Source: JAXDLH01 sp034666705
GTDB lineage: Bacteria > Chloroflexota > UBA6077 > SHYK01
Assembly: GCA_034666705.1 (NCBI GenBank)
Contig: JAXDLH010000074.1
Coordinates: 1-5,321, forward strand
Direction of reading: 5' to 3'
DNA length: 5,321 nucleotides
The notes below the pieces were generated by a model. It searched no databases and had not been told where the DNA came from. It was given only the letters and a program-made list of their open reading frames with translations. The position numbers were made by a program, and so were the translations under genes. This document shows, piece by piece, positions 1 to 4,877 of the stretch; the first letter of the stretch is position 1, and the number at the start of each line of letters is the position of its first letter.

Positions 1-61
1 TCGTGGTGTGCCCCGGGTTTCCACCGCACCACTCGGCCACTGTGCCGGCTCCTATCGCCGG

Positions 62-67
62 TACAAT
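62..67 (+). promoter_or_regulatory. Candidate -10 box for the small membrane-protein gene
   Basis: TACAAT differs from the sigma70 consensus TATAAT at one position and lies 21 bases before the TTG start. Transcription would begin near position 74, giving a very short leader that starts around the ribosome-binding site. No convincing -35 hexamer is seen at 16-18 bp spacing (the region reads ACTGTGCC), so the call rests on the -10 box alone. Confidence 0.25.
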
Positions 68-74
68 TGCGGGT

Positions 75-80
75 AAGGAG
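75..80 (+). promoter_or_regulatory. Shine-Dalgarno site that decides a TTG start
   Basis: AAGGAG ends eight bases before the TTG at 89, which is ideal spacing. An in-frame TAA at 74-76 overlaps this site, so the reading frame cannot extend upstream and TTG is the first possible start. The site abuts a small inverted repeat (GCGAC 80-84 / GTCGC 91-95) that would partly fold the start codon into a stem. Confidence 0.6.
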
Positions 81-88
81 CGACCCCC

Positions 89-415
89 TTGTCGCGACGA
101 CGCCCTCCACCACCGGCGCGAAGACCCGCCAGCCTGTCGCGGCAGCCGCGCCCGACTCCAGAAATGGTGTCCTCACCGCCCGGTCGCTGGCCGGCGATCC
201 TGTGGGGCGCCGGTGCCGTGGTCGCGCTCGCCATCCTGCTCGCCCTGATCGCGATTCCGCTGACGATTGGCCTCTCGGGGGACCGAAAGTGGGGCTACGT
301 CGGGGCGCTGATCCTCGTCGGCACGTTCTTGCTCGTGCTCAGCGCCAAGGCGGCCGACGCCTACCTGCAACGCAAAGACGCGCTCCGCGCTGCCACCTCG
401 CGGGAGCACCTCTAA
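89..415 (+). CDS. Small two-helix membrane protein of unknown function
   Basis: I do not recognise this 108-residue protein. Residues 1-33 are rich in arginine and proline (RRRPPPPARR near the start), as expected of a cytoplasmic tail. A hydrophobic helix runs from about 36 to 61. A short polar loop (SGDRKWG) follows, then a second helix at about 69-85, and a charged tail (AYLQRKDALR) ends the protein. This suggests two membrane spans with both ends in the cytoplasm under the positive-inside rule. The TTG start is chosen because AAGGAG precedes it by eight bases and a stop lies just upstream. ATG at 164 (residue 26) is an alternative that keeps both helices but has no good ribosome-binding site. 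From residue 26 onward third positions are mostly G or C, which supports coding; the N-terminal tail is less typical. The gene converges on the AKR gene, with 25 bp between their stops, and has no visible partner. Function cannot be assigned. Confidence 0.65.
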   Translation: MSRRRPPPPARRPASLSRQPRPTPEMVSSPPGRWPAILWGAGAVVALAILLALIAIPLTIGLSGDRKWGYVGALILVGTFLLVLSAKAADAYLQRKDALRAATSREHL

Positions 416-445
416 GCAGCCCTCAACTGCGCCCGCCCGCTTAGA
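411..445. repeat. Inverted repeat spanning two convergent stop codons
   Basis: TCTAAGC (411-417) and GCTTAGA (439-445) are perfect 7-bp inverted repeats. Each arm contains the TAA stop of one convergent gene. A shorter alternative stem, GCAG/CTGC (416-419 / 427-430), lies inside. No T-run follows in either direction, so it is not a standard intrinsic terminator. It could still mark the shared transcript end, or be chance. Confidence 0.25.
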
Positions 446-1421
446 TGTTGACCCGGTCCATGTCGCGGGCGCGCGCGCCGGCGGCGATCCCCGGCGGCAT
501 GATGCCGGCGAGCCACGTGAGATCCGCCTCGGTCAGGCGGATGTCCAGCGCCTTGACGTCCTCCTCCAGGTGCGCGCGGTTGCGAATCCCCGGGATGGGC
601 ACGACGTCCTCGCCCTGCGCCAGCAGCCAGGCCAAGGCCAACTGTGCCGGCGTGATGTGGTGGTCCTGGGCCATCTCTTCGATCTGCGCGAGGAGCTTGA
701 GGTTGTGGCTGAGGGCCTCCGGCTGCATGCGCGGATGGTCGCGGCGATTGTCGCCCTCCGGGATCTCCGCGAAGTCGTGAAATGTCCCCGCGAGGAACCC
801 GCGCCCGAGCGGCGAGTACGCCATGAAGCCCATGCCGAACTCGCGGCAGGCCGGCAGGTTGCTTGCCTCCGCATCGCGCGTCCACAGCGAGTACTCCATC
901 TGCAGCGACACAATCGGGTGCACGGCGTTGGCGCGCCGGATCGATGCGGCGCTCGCCTCCGAGAGCGCAATGTAGCGGGTCTTGCCCTGCTCCACCAGCC
1001 GCGCCATGGCGCCTACCGATTCCTCGATGGGCACCTGCGGGTCTACCCGGGCCATGCAGAAGATGTCCATCGTCTCGACCCCGAGGCGGCGCAGGCCATC
1101 CTCGCACGTCGCAGTCAGGTACGCCGGCGAGCCGCCGCCGCGCTGCCCGGTGCCGTCGGGAGTGCGCGGGCTCCCGGACTTTACGTGCACCACGATCCGC
1201 TCGCGGCGGCCGGCCAGCGCCTTCCCGATCAGCTCGAGGTTGTGGCCATTGCCGTAGCTGGTCGACGTGTCCAGAAAATTGATGCCCAGCTCGAACGCCC
1301 GATGCAGTGTGGCGATCGACTCGGCGTCGTCGGCGGGCCCCCGCGAGCCGGACATTCCCATGCATCCGACGCAGAGCGGCGCCACCTCAAGGTCCGACGT
1401 GCCAAATTTCCGGTAATCCAC
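441..1421 (-). CDS. Aldo/keto reductase family oxidoreductase, AKR13-like, catalytic His replaced by Ala
   Basis: This 326-residue protein is a full-length cytosolic (alpha/beta)8-barrel of the NAD(P)H-dependent aldo/keto reductase superfamily, which interconverts carbonyls and alcohols. It opens with the typical strand DYRKFGTSDLEVAPLCVGCMGMS. Numbering from the GTG start, the tetrad Asp is D51 (FLDTSTSYG), the Tyr is Y56 and the Lys is K81 (VVHVKSG). The fourth position, normally His (QHRVDP in relatives), is A124 in IFCMARVDPQVPIEE. Other hallmarks are the QGKTRYIALSEAS strand, YSPLGRGFLAGT (about 201-212), and the cofactor-binding segment IPGIRNRAHLEEDV near residues 275-288. The start is GTG at 1421 because GGAGGG (1434-1429) lies seven bases upstream and the product then begins like its relatives. 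An upstream ATG at 1436 adds five residues but has no ribosome-binding site. The gene stands alone, over 260 bp from the next minus-strand gene. Family membership is near certain; substrate and cofactor preference are unknown, and loss of the His may mean unusual chemistry. Confidence 0.93.
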   Translation of the reverse strand: MDYRKFGTSDLEVAPLCVGCMGMSGSRGPADDAESIATLHRAFELGINFLDTSTSYGNGHNLELIGKALAGRRERIVVHVKSGSPRTPDGTGQRGGGSPAYLTATCEDGLRRLGVETMDIFCMARVDPQVPIEESVGAMARLVEQGKTRYIALSEASAASIRRANAVHPIVSLQMEYSLWTRDAEASNLPACREFGMGFMAYSPLGRGFLAGTFHDFAEIPEGDNRRDHPRMQPEALSHNLKLLAQIEEMAQDHHITPAQLALAWLLAQGEDVVPIPGIRNRAHLEEDVKALDIRLTEADLTWLAGIMPPGIAAGARARDMDRVNI

Positions 1422-1428
1422 CGCATGG

Positions 1429-1434
1429 CCCTCC
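1429..1434 (-). promoter_or_regulatory. Shine-Dalgarno site favouring the GTG start of the AKR gene
   Basis: On the minus strand GGAGGG lies seven bases before GTG at 1421. The upstream ATG (1436-1434) overlaps this same site and has no purine-rich sequence before it. The shorter start therefore fits both the ribosome-binding site and the family's usual N-terminus. Confidence 0.65.
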
Positions 1435-1436
1435 AT

Positions 1437-1686
1437 TACATATGCAAGTCATCATCGCGGCGCACTCGGCGGCCGGCCTGCGTTTTCGGCGCCACCAGCG
1501 CGCCAACCCCATCCACCGTCGGGGCCAGTATAGAGGCTTGTCCCCGCCGTGCCGGACGCGGAGGGTGGTCGCCGAAATCCGCACTCTAACGTGCTCAGGT
1601 CGAACGAGGCTGAGCCCACGATCTGCTCAGGCCCCTCATTCCGGGAGCCCGGGCCGAAATCACAGCCCCACAGCTATGCCTACCGC
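1437..1686. other. Intergenic region between the AKR gene and the secreted propeller gene
   Basis: No gene is supported in these 250 bases. On the minus strand TATACT (1532-1527) resembles a -10 box for the AKR gene about 106 bases upstream of its start, but no matching -35 is seen. A segment at about 1533-1550 (GAGGCTTGTCCCCGCCG from 1534) resembles the palindromic repeat near 4511 and may be a degenerate copy. An 8-bp palindrome GCCCGGGC sits at 1647-1654. A three-arm GCTCAG/CTGAGC structure is listed separately. No U-rich terminator follows the propeller gene's stop at 1687. Confidence 0.4.
1593..1630. repeat. Three-arm GCTCAG/CTGAGC inverted repeat (mutually exclusive hairpins)
   Basis: GCTCAG occurs at 1593-1598 and again at 1625-1630, with its reverse complement CTGAGC at 1610-1615 between them. 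The middle arm can pair with either flank, giving two exclusive 6-bp hairpins with loops of 11 and 9 bases. The element lies 57-94 bases beyond the stop of the propeller gene, in the 3' region of that transcript and upstream of the AKR gene. No U-tract is present. It may be a transcript-end structure or coincidence. Confidence 0.3.
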
Positions 1687-4425
1687 CTACTGCCCGCGCG
1701 TCGGGTCTGGCACGACGGCCGCGCTGCCGTCCCGATAGTAGATCCGAATCTGCCCGTCGTCAGCGCCGGTCCACACCAGGCGGCCGTTGCTCAGCTCCTG
1801 CAGGGCGCCGTCGAAGCCGCGCTCGGGGGCAAGGGCGAACCCGAGCTGCTCGCGCAGGCCGGGCGTCTGCGACCAGACCATGCCAAATCCGCGACGTGGA
1901 GTCACCAATCCCACGGGTGGCACGTCGGTGGGGTCCGGGCTGCCGGCGACGTAGCGATCCGGATAGGTTGTCCAGTGGTTGTCCGGGAAGGTTACCACCA
2001 GGATCTCTTGCCGATCCGCGAGCCAGAGCATGTGGCCGCGCTCGAACGTCTGCTCCGCGAACGTGCCGCCGGCCTCCGGTGCCAGCGGGCATCCGAGATG
2101 CTGGCTGATCGGTGCGTTGGTTGCCACCAGCGCGCCGAATCCGCCACGCGGCGAGATAGCGCAGGCCACGCGAAAGCGCGCCGTGCGGTCGAACGCCATG
2201 GGTTGGCCGTCCAGATCCATCACGCCGGTGGGCCCGCCCACCACCGTCAGCGCGTAGTTGCTCCCCGGCTCCAGTGCCTCCACCGGCGCGATCTGCACGA
2301 GGTGCGCGACCGGCTCGTAGCTCGCCTTCGCAGGCACCAGCGCGCCGTCCGGTCCGCGGAGCTGGTATGCGCCGACCTCCCCATAGTCGCTCGGGTCGAA
2401 GCCGACCGCCTTGGTGAATTGCACGGTCAGCGCATCAGCCGCGGGCACGTCGGCCCGCCCGTCCGCCGGAGTCATGCTGATTACGGCGGGTGGCACGCCC
2501 CGCGTCGCCTGGCCGCCGCTGGTGGAGGCGAGAATCACCCCGCCCTCGCCGATCACGAACCCCACGGCGGGACTGATGAACCGCACGCTCCGCAGATTGA
2601 GCCGCGTCCCGGTGTTGAGCTCGGTCCAGCTCATGCCGCCGTCGGCGGTCGTGAAAACGACACCCCCATTGCCGACTGCGTAGCCGTTCGAGGGGTCGCG
2701 GAAGGCGACATCCCACAGCGCTCGCGACCCCATGGCGCTCGAGCCGCTCTGCGCCCAGGTCCGCCCGCCGTTCGTCGTGTGGAACGCCCCGGTTCCCACC
2801 GCGTAGCCCTCGCTCGCGGACACAAACGCAAAGCCCCGCAGACCAGAGATGTTCGAGCGCAGGCTGGGCCCCGCCACGATCTGCCAGCTCCGCCCGCCAT
2901 CCGCGCTCGCCCACACGGCCGAGGCGGATCCGATGAAACCCGCATGCCTATCGGGAAATGCCACGGCAACCGGCCGATCGCTCGCAATGGATCCGGCGCT
3001 GGGTATCACGACGCCCTGCCAGCTTCGTCCCTGGTCCTCCGAGCGTAAAACCGTCGGGGGCTGGTCTTCGCGGTACCCGACGGTCATGAAGCCAATTGGC
3101 GCATCGGTCGCGACGTCCGGCACGACGGCCACGGCGTGGAGGTCCGCCGTGGCTTGCACCAAAACCAGGCTCCACGTTTCCCCGGCATCTCGGCTGAGCA
3201 GGATGGTCCCGTTGGCTCCTACCGCCACACTGGTCTGCCGGTCGAGGAAGCGGACGTCGTTCAAGTCCACGCTCACCCCGGACGCCATGTGCCGCCACGT
3301 AGCACCCTGATCCAGCGTCTTCAGGATCGTCCCGCCGGTGCCCACCGCGAGGCCAACTTGCGACGTCGCGAAGTCGAGACCGCGCAGCTCCGCCCGTTCG
3401 CCCCGATCGAGCCGCAGCCAACTGTTGCCGCCATTCGTGGTCTTCAGCAGCGTGCCGTGGGCGCCGGCCGCGTAGCCAACCTGTGGCTTGACCATGAGGA
3501 CGTCGACGAGGTTCTCTGTGGTGGGCGAGTCGGGCAGTCGCGCCCAGGAATCGCCGGTGTCCGTGCTGCGGAGGATCACCCCGCCATCCCCGACCACCTC
3601 GAGCAGCGCGCCGACCGAGGTGATCCGCTGGAGCGTCGCGTTGGTCGGGCTCGGGATCGTGCGCCAGCTTGCCCCGGAGTCAGTCGTTTTGAGAATCGCG
3701 CCATTCGCCCCCACCACGACCATGGTGTCCTGGGCGACCACGCGGAAGTCGTGCACGTTGACGGTGGTTGGGATGCCGATCTCGTACCAGGTGGGTCCGC
3801 CGTCCGGGGTCGTATAGACCGACATGCCCCCGGTTCGCAGCGGGGTCAGCACGAAGCCGCGCTGGGGATTCAGAAACTGGACGCGGAGCAGCTCGCGGTT
3901 CCCCTCGAAGATGCCCCAGCCGTGCCACGTCGTGCCCCCATCGGGGCTGTAGGGGAGGATGCCGGCCCGCCCGACCGCATAGACGTAATCGTCCCCAGGA
4001 GCGACTACGCCGCGCAGGTCTACTGATGCGGCGTCGCCGTGGCTCGCCCAGGTGGCGCCCGCATCGTCGGTCGTCAGGATCGTCCCGGTGTTGCCGACGA
4101 TCACGGCGCGCGCTTCGTCGAGGATGGCCATGCCGGTCAGGTCGGCGCGGGTGCCACTGGTCTGGGTCGCCCAGCTCTGGCCCCCGTCGGTGGTGCGGAG
4201 GATCAGTCCGCCCTGCCCCACTGCCCAACCCGTGTCCGCATCCATGAACTGCAGCGCATTGATTCTATTGCCCTGGGGTTGCGGATTCTGCCAGGTCCAC
4301 GCGCCGTCGCTGGTGGGCACGCCGCCCTCGGTTTGCGTGGCCGCCAACGGCGGGGCCCAGCCGAAGCTCACGAGCATCAGGCCTACGGCAAGCAACGCAC
4401 GCCGCCGCAGTCGGGAACCGGTCAT
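1687..4425 (-). CDS. Secreted Ycf48-like double beta-propeller protein with Ig-like and C-terminal repeat modules
   Basis: This 912-residue protein is built for export and binding; no enzymatic domain is recognised. Residues 1-29 form a Sec signal peptide (SRLRRR, then hydrophobic LLAVGLMLVSFGW, with likely cleavage after PLAA), without a lipobox cysteine. Residues about 45-640 carry Ycf48/BNR-type repeats marked by Asp-boxes of the form [ST]xDxGx[ST]W. Thirteen good copies end at W85, 126, 167, 213, 254, 294, 336, 377, 418, 469, 514, 557 and 600, and a degenerate fourteenth lies near 634. Spacing is mostly 40-46 residues and each repeat usually has an AVGxxGxILxT segment. Fourteen repeats fit two seven-bladed propellers. 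Residues about 645-754 resemble a Big_5/SbsA-type Ig-like domain (SMTPADGRADVPAADALTVQF, ending ARFRVA). Residues about 759-905 hold two copies of a module with GFG, LAPE and G[HR][ML][LV]W. No C-terminal membrane anchor or sorting signal is seen. The start at 4425 follows GGAGGG by seven bases and precedes the signal peptide; the frame stays open upstream to 4602, but that part translates the palindromic repeats. Ycf48/HCF136 proteins assist photosystem II assembly, but bacterial relatives of this size are widespread outside phototrophs and nothing here suggests photosynthesis. Ligand and role are unknown. Confidence 0.9.
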   Translation of the reverse strand: MTGSRLRRRALLAVGLMLVSFGWAPPLAATQTEGGVPTSDGAWTWQNPQPQGNRINALQFMDADTGWAVGQGGLILRTTDGGQSWATQTSGTRADLTGMAILDEARAVIVGNTGTILTTDDAGATWASHGDAASVDLRGVVAPGDDYVYAVGRAGILPYSPDGGTTWHGWGIFEGNRELLRVQFLNPQRGFVLTPLRTGGMSVYTTPDGGPTWYEIGIPTTVNVHDFRVVAQDTMVVVGANGAILKTTDSGASWRTIPSPTNATLQRITSVGALLEVVGDGGVILRSTDTGDSWARLPDSPTTENLVDVLMVKPQVGYAAGAHGTLLKTTNGGNSWLRLDRGERAELRGLDFATSQVGLAVGTGGTILKTLDQGATWRHMASGVSVDLNDVRFLDRQTSVAVGANGTILLSRDAGETWSLVLVQATADLHAVAVVPDVATDAPIGFMTVGYREDQPPTVLRSEDQGRSWQGVVIPSAGSIASDRPVAVAFPDRHAGFIGSASAVWASADGGRSWQIVAGPSLRSNISGLRGFAFVSASEGYAVGTGAFHTTNGGRTWAQSGSSAMGSRALWDVAFRDPSNGYAVGNGGVVFTTADGGMSWTELNTGTRLNLRSVRFISPAVGFVIGEGGVILASTSGGQATRGVPPAVISMTPADGRADVPAADALTVQFTKAVGFDPSDYGEVGAYQLRGPDGALVPAKASYEPVAHLVQIAPVEALEPGSNYALTVVGGPTGVMDLDGQPMAFDRTARFRVACAISPRGGFGALVATNAPISQHLGCPLAPEAGGTFAEQTFERGHMLWLADRQEILVVTFPDNHWTTYPDRYVAGSPDPTDVPPVGLVTPRRGFGMVWSQTPGLREQLGFALAPERGFDGALQELSNGRLVWTGADDGQIRIYYRDGSAAVVPDPTRGQ

Positions 4426-4432
4426 CCTCCTA

Positions 4433-4438
4433 CCCTCC
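4433..4438 (-). promoter_or_regulatory. Shine-Dalgarno site setting the start of the propeller gene
   Basis: On the minus strand GGAGGG lies seven bases before the ATG at 4425. A second GGAGG directly abuts the ATG and is too close to act. This site, with the signal peptide that follows, excludes the 59-residue upstream extension. Confidence 0.7.
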
Positions 4439-4510
4439 GTGCGCTGCCGAGTCGCCGACCCTGGTGGGTTAGTTCGTATGATCGTCGCCTTTGCGTAGGG
4501 TCCGTCGTTC

Positions 4511-4538
4511 CGGTAGGGCGAGGGCTTGTCCCTCGCCG
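4511..4538. repeat. Palindromic intergenic repeat, copy 1
   Basis: GGCGAGGG (4517-4524) and CCCTCGCC (4530-4537) form a perfect 8-bp stem around the loop CTTGT. The preceding CGGTAGGG is shared with copy 2, which starts 50 bases later, although in copy 1 that outer part is unpaired. Both copies have the same GGGCTTG core. They look like members of a REP- or MITE-like family of non-coding palindromes. Confidence 0.6.
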
Positions 4539-4558
4539 CATCGCCCCGCGCCACCAGC

Positions 4559-4593
4559 GCCGGTAGGGAGGGGCTTGGTCCCTCCCTACCGGC
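4559..4593. repeat. Palindromic intergenic repeat, copy 2
   Basis: GCCGGTAGGGAGGG (4559-4572) and CCCTCCCTACCGGC (4580-4593) form a perfect 14-bp stem around the loop GCTTGGT. It shares CGGTAGGG and the GGGCTTG(G)TCCCT core with copy 1, but its arms carry different bases that still pair, as expected if structure rather than sequence is kept. No T-run follows on either strand, so it is not a typical intrinsic terminator, although such a stem could slow transcription between the divergent genes. Confidence 0.7.
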
Positions 4594-4726
4594 CAAGGCC
4601 ATGCATGGAGGAACTGCCCTCCCCGGGGCGTTGGCCTGGATCCTCCAAGCCTATCACAGCGCGCACCGCCCGATAGCCGTTAGGCTGCTTCTCGACCGTA
4701 CCATAGCCAATCGAACGTAATCCCAT
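4586..4726 (-). pseudogene. Possible N-terminal remnant of a tyrosine recombinase
   Basis: A 46-codon minus-strand frame from ATG at 4726 to TAG at 4586 reads MGLRSIGYGTVEKQPNG, then YRAVRAVIGLEDPGQRP. This resembles the start of phage-type integrases, where a G-x-[IV]-x-K-x-x-[ND]-G-x-[YW] turn is followed by a strand of alternating hydrophobic and basic residues and a glycine-rich turn (arm-binding, AP2-like fold). The similarity is lost after about residue 34, where the frame runs into the palindromic repeat, and no catalytic R, H or Y region exists. Third positions are roughly half G or C, lower than in the neighbouring genes. There is no good ribosome-binding site. It may be a decayed fragment or a chance reading frame; I recognise the resemblance by eye only. 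Confidence 0.2.
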
Positions 4727-4736
4727 TACCCCACAT

Positions 4737-4763
4737 CGCTCGGTGAACGGCTCCGGCCGAGCG
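4737..4763. repeat. GC-rich inverted repeat upstream of the Rieske promoter candidate
   Basis: CGCTCGG (4737-4743) and CCGAGCG (4757-4763) form a 7-bp stem with a 13-base loop. It lies 25 bases upstream of the candidate -35 box and could be a regulator-binding dyad or simply a chance structure in GC-rich DNA. Confidence 0.25.
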
Positions 4764-4787
4764 CGGGACTGAGGGCCACGGCGGGCG

Positions 4788-4816
4788 TTGTGCTTTGCCC
4801 GCGGCTCGCTGATAAT
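4788..4816 (+). promoter_or_regulatory. Candidate sigma70-type promoter for the Rieske oxygenase gene
   Basis: TTGTGC (4788-4793) and GATAAT (4811-4816) are separated by exactly 17 bp. The -10 box matches TATAAT at five of six positions; the -35 box keeps only the TTG. Transcription would start near 4823, leaving a leader of about 55 bases that contains a weak CAACC/GGTTG stem (4826-4830 / 4837-4841). Confidence 0.35.
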
Positions 4817-4868
4817 GGCCGGCATCAACCGCAACGGGTTGGCCGGGGAGCCGGGCCCGCATTGCGAT

Positions 4869-4873
4869 GGAGG
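4869..4873 (+). promoter_or_regulatory. Shine-Dalgarno site for the Rieske oxygenase gene
   Basis: GGAGG ends four bases before the GTG at 4878, slightly short but workable spacing. The ATG at 4867 is out of frame and overlaps this site. GTG is therefore the supported start. Confidence 0.6.
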
Positions 4874-4877
4874 ACAG

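Larger units (their letters stand above)
4426..4877. other. Divergent intergenic region between the propeller gene and the Rieske gene
   Basis: These 452 bases contain no complete gene that I can support. They hold the ribosome-binding site of the propeller gene, two palindromic repeat units (4511-4538 and 4559-4593), a short recombinase-like reading frame on the minus strand (4586-4726), a GC-rich hairpin (4737-4763), and a promoter candidate and ribosome-binding site for the Rieske gene. No clear promoter for the propeller gene was found; the region around 4460-4500 has no good -10/-35 pair. Confidence 0.5.

Noticed and set aside
1..32. Stem GTGGTGTG/CGCACCAC (3-10 / 25-32) as a terminator of a gene to the left
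   Set aside because: It has a G-T wobble, a 14-base loop and no T-run, and no upstream coding end is visible at the window edge.
412..1365. A 317-residue minus-strand frame overlapping the AKR gene
   Set aside because: It runs in another frame of the same strand as the real gene, is Arg/Gly/Pro-rich and has no domain.
570..1589. A 339-residue plus-strand open frame opposite the AKR gene
   Set aside because: It is antisense to a well-supported aldo/keto reductase and its product shows no family features.
1549..3048. A 499-residue open frame on the plus strand
   Set aside because: It lies mostly antisense to the propeller gene, has no recognisable domain, and is a usual by-product of high-GC coding sequence.
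1687..4425. Photosystem II assembly role for the Ycf48-like protein
   Set aside because: Size, signal peptide and extra domains differ from Ycf48/HCF136, and no photosynthesis gene is present; only the repeat type is shared.
4511..4593. A miniature CRISPR array
   Set aside because: Only two unequal palindromic units are present, with no constant repeat length, no uniform spacers and no cas gene.
4426..4602. A 59-residue N-terminal extension of the secreted propeller protein (ATG at 4602)
   Set aside because: It translates the palindromic repeats, has no ribosome-binding site, and would bury the signal peptide; the ATG at 4425 has GGAGGG seven bases upstream.
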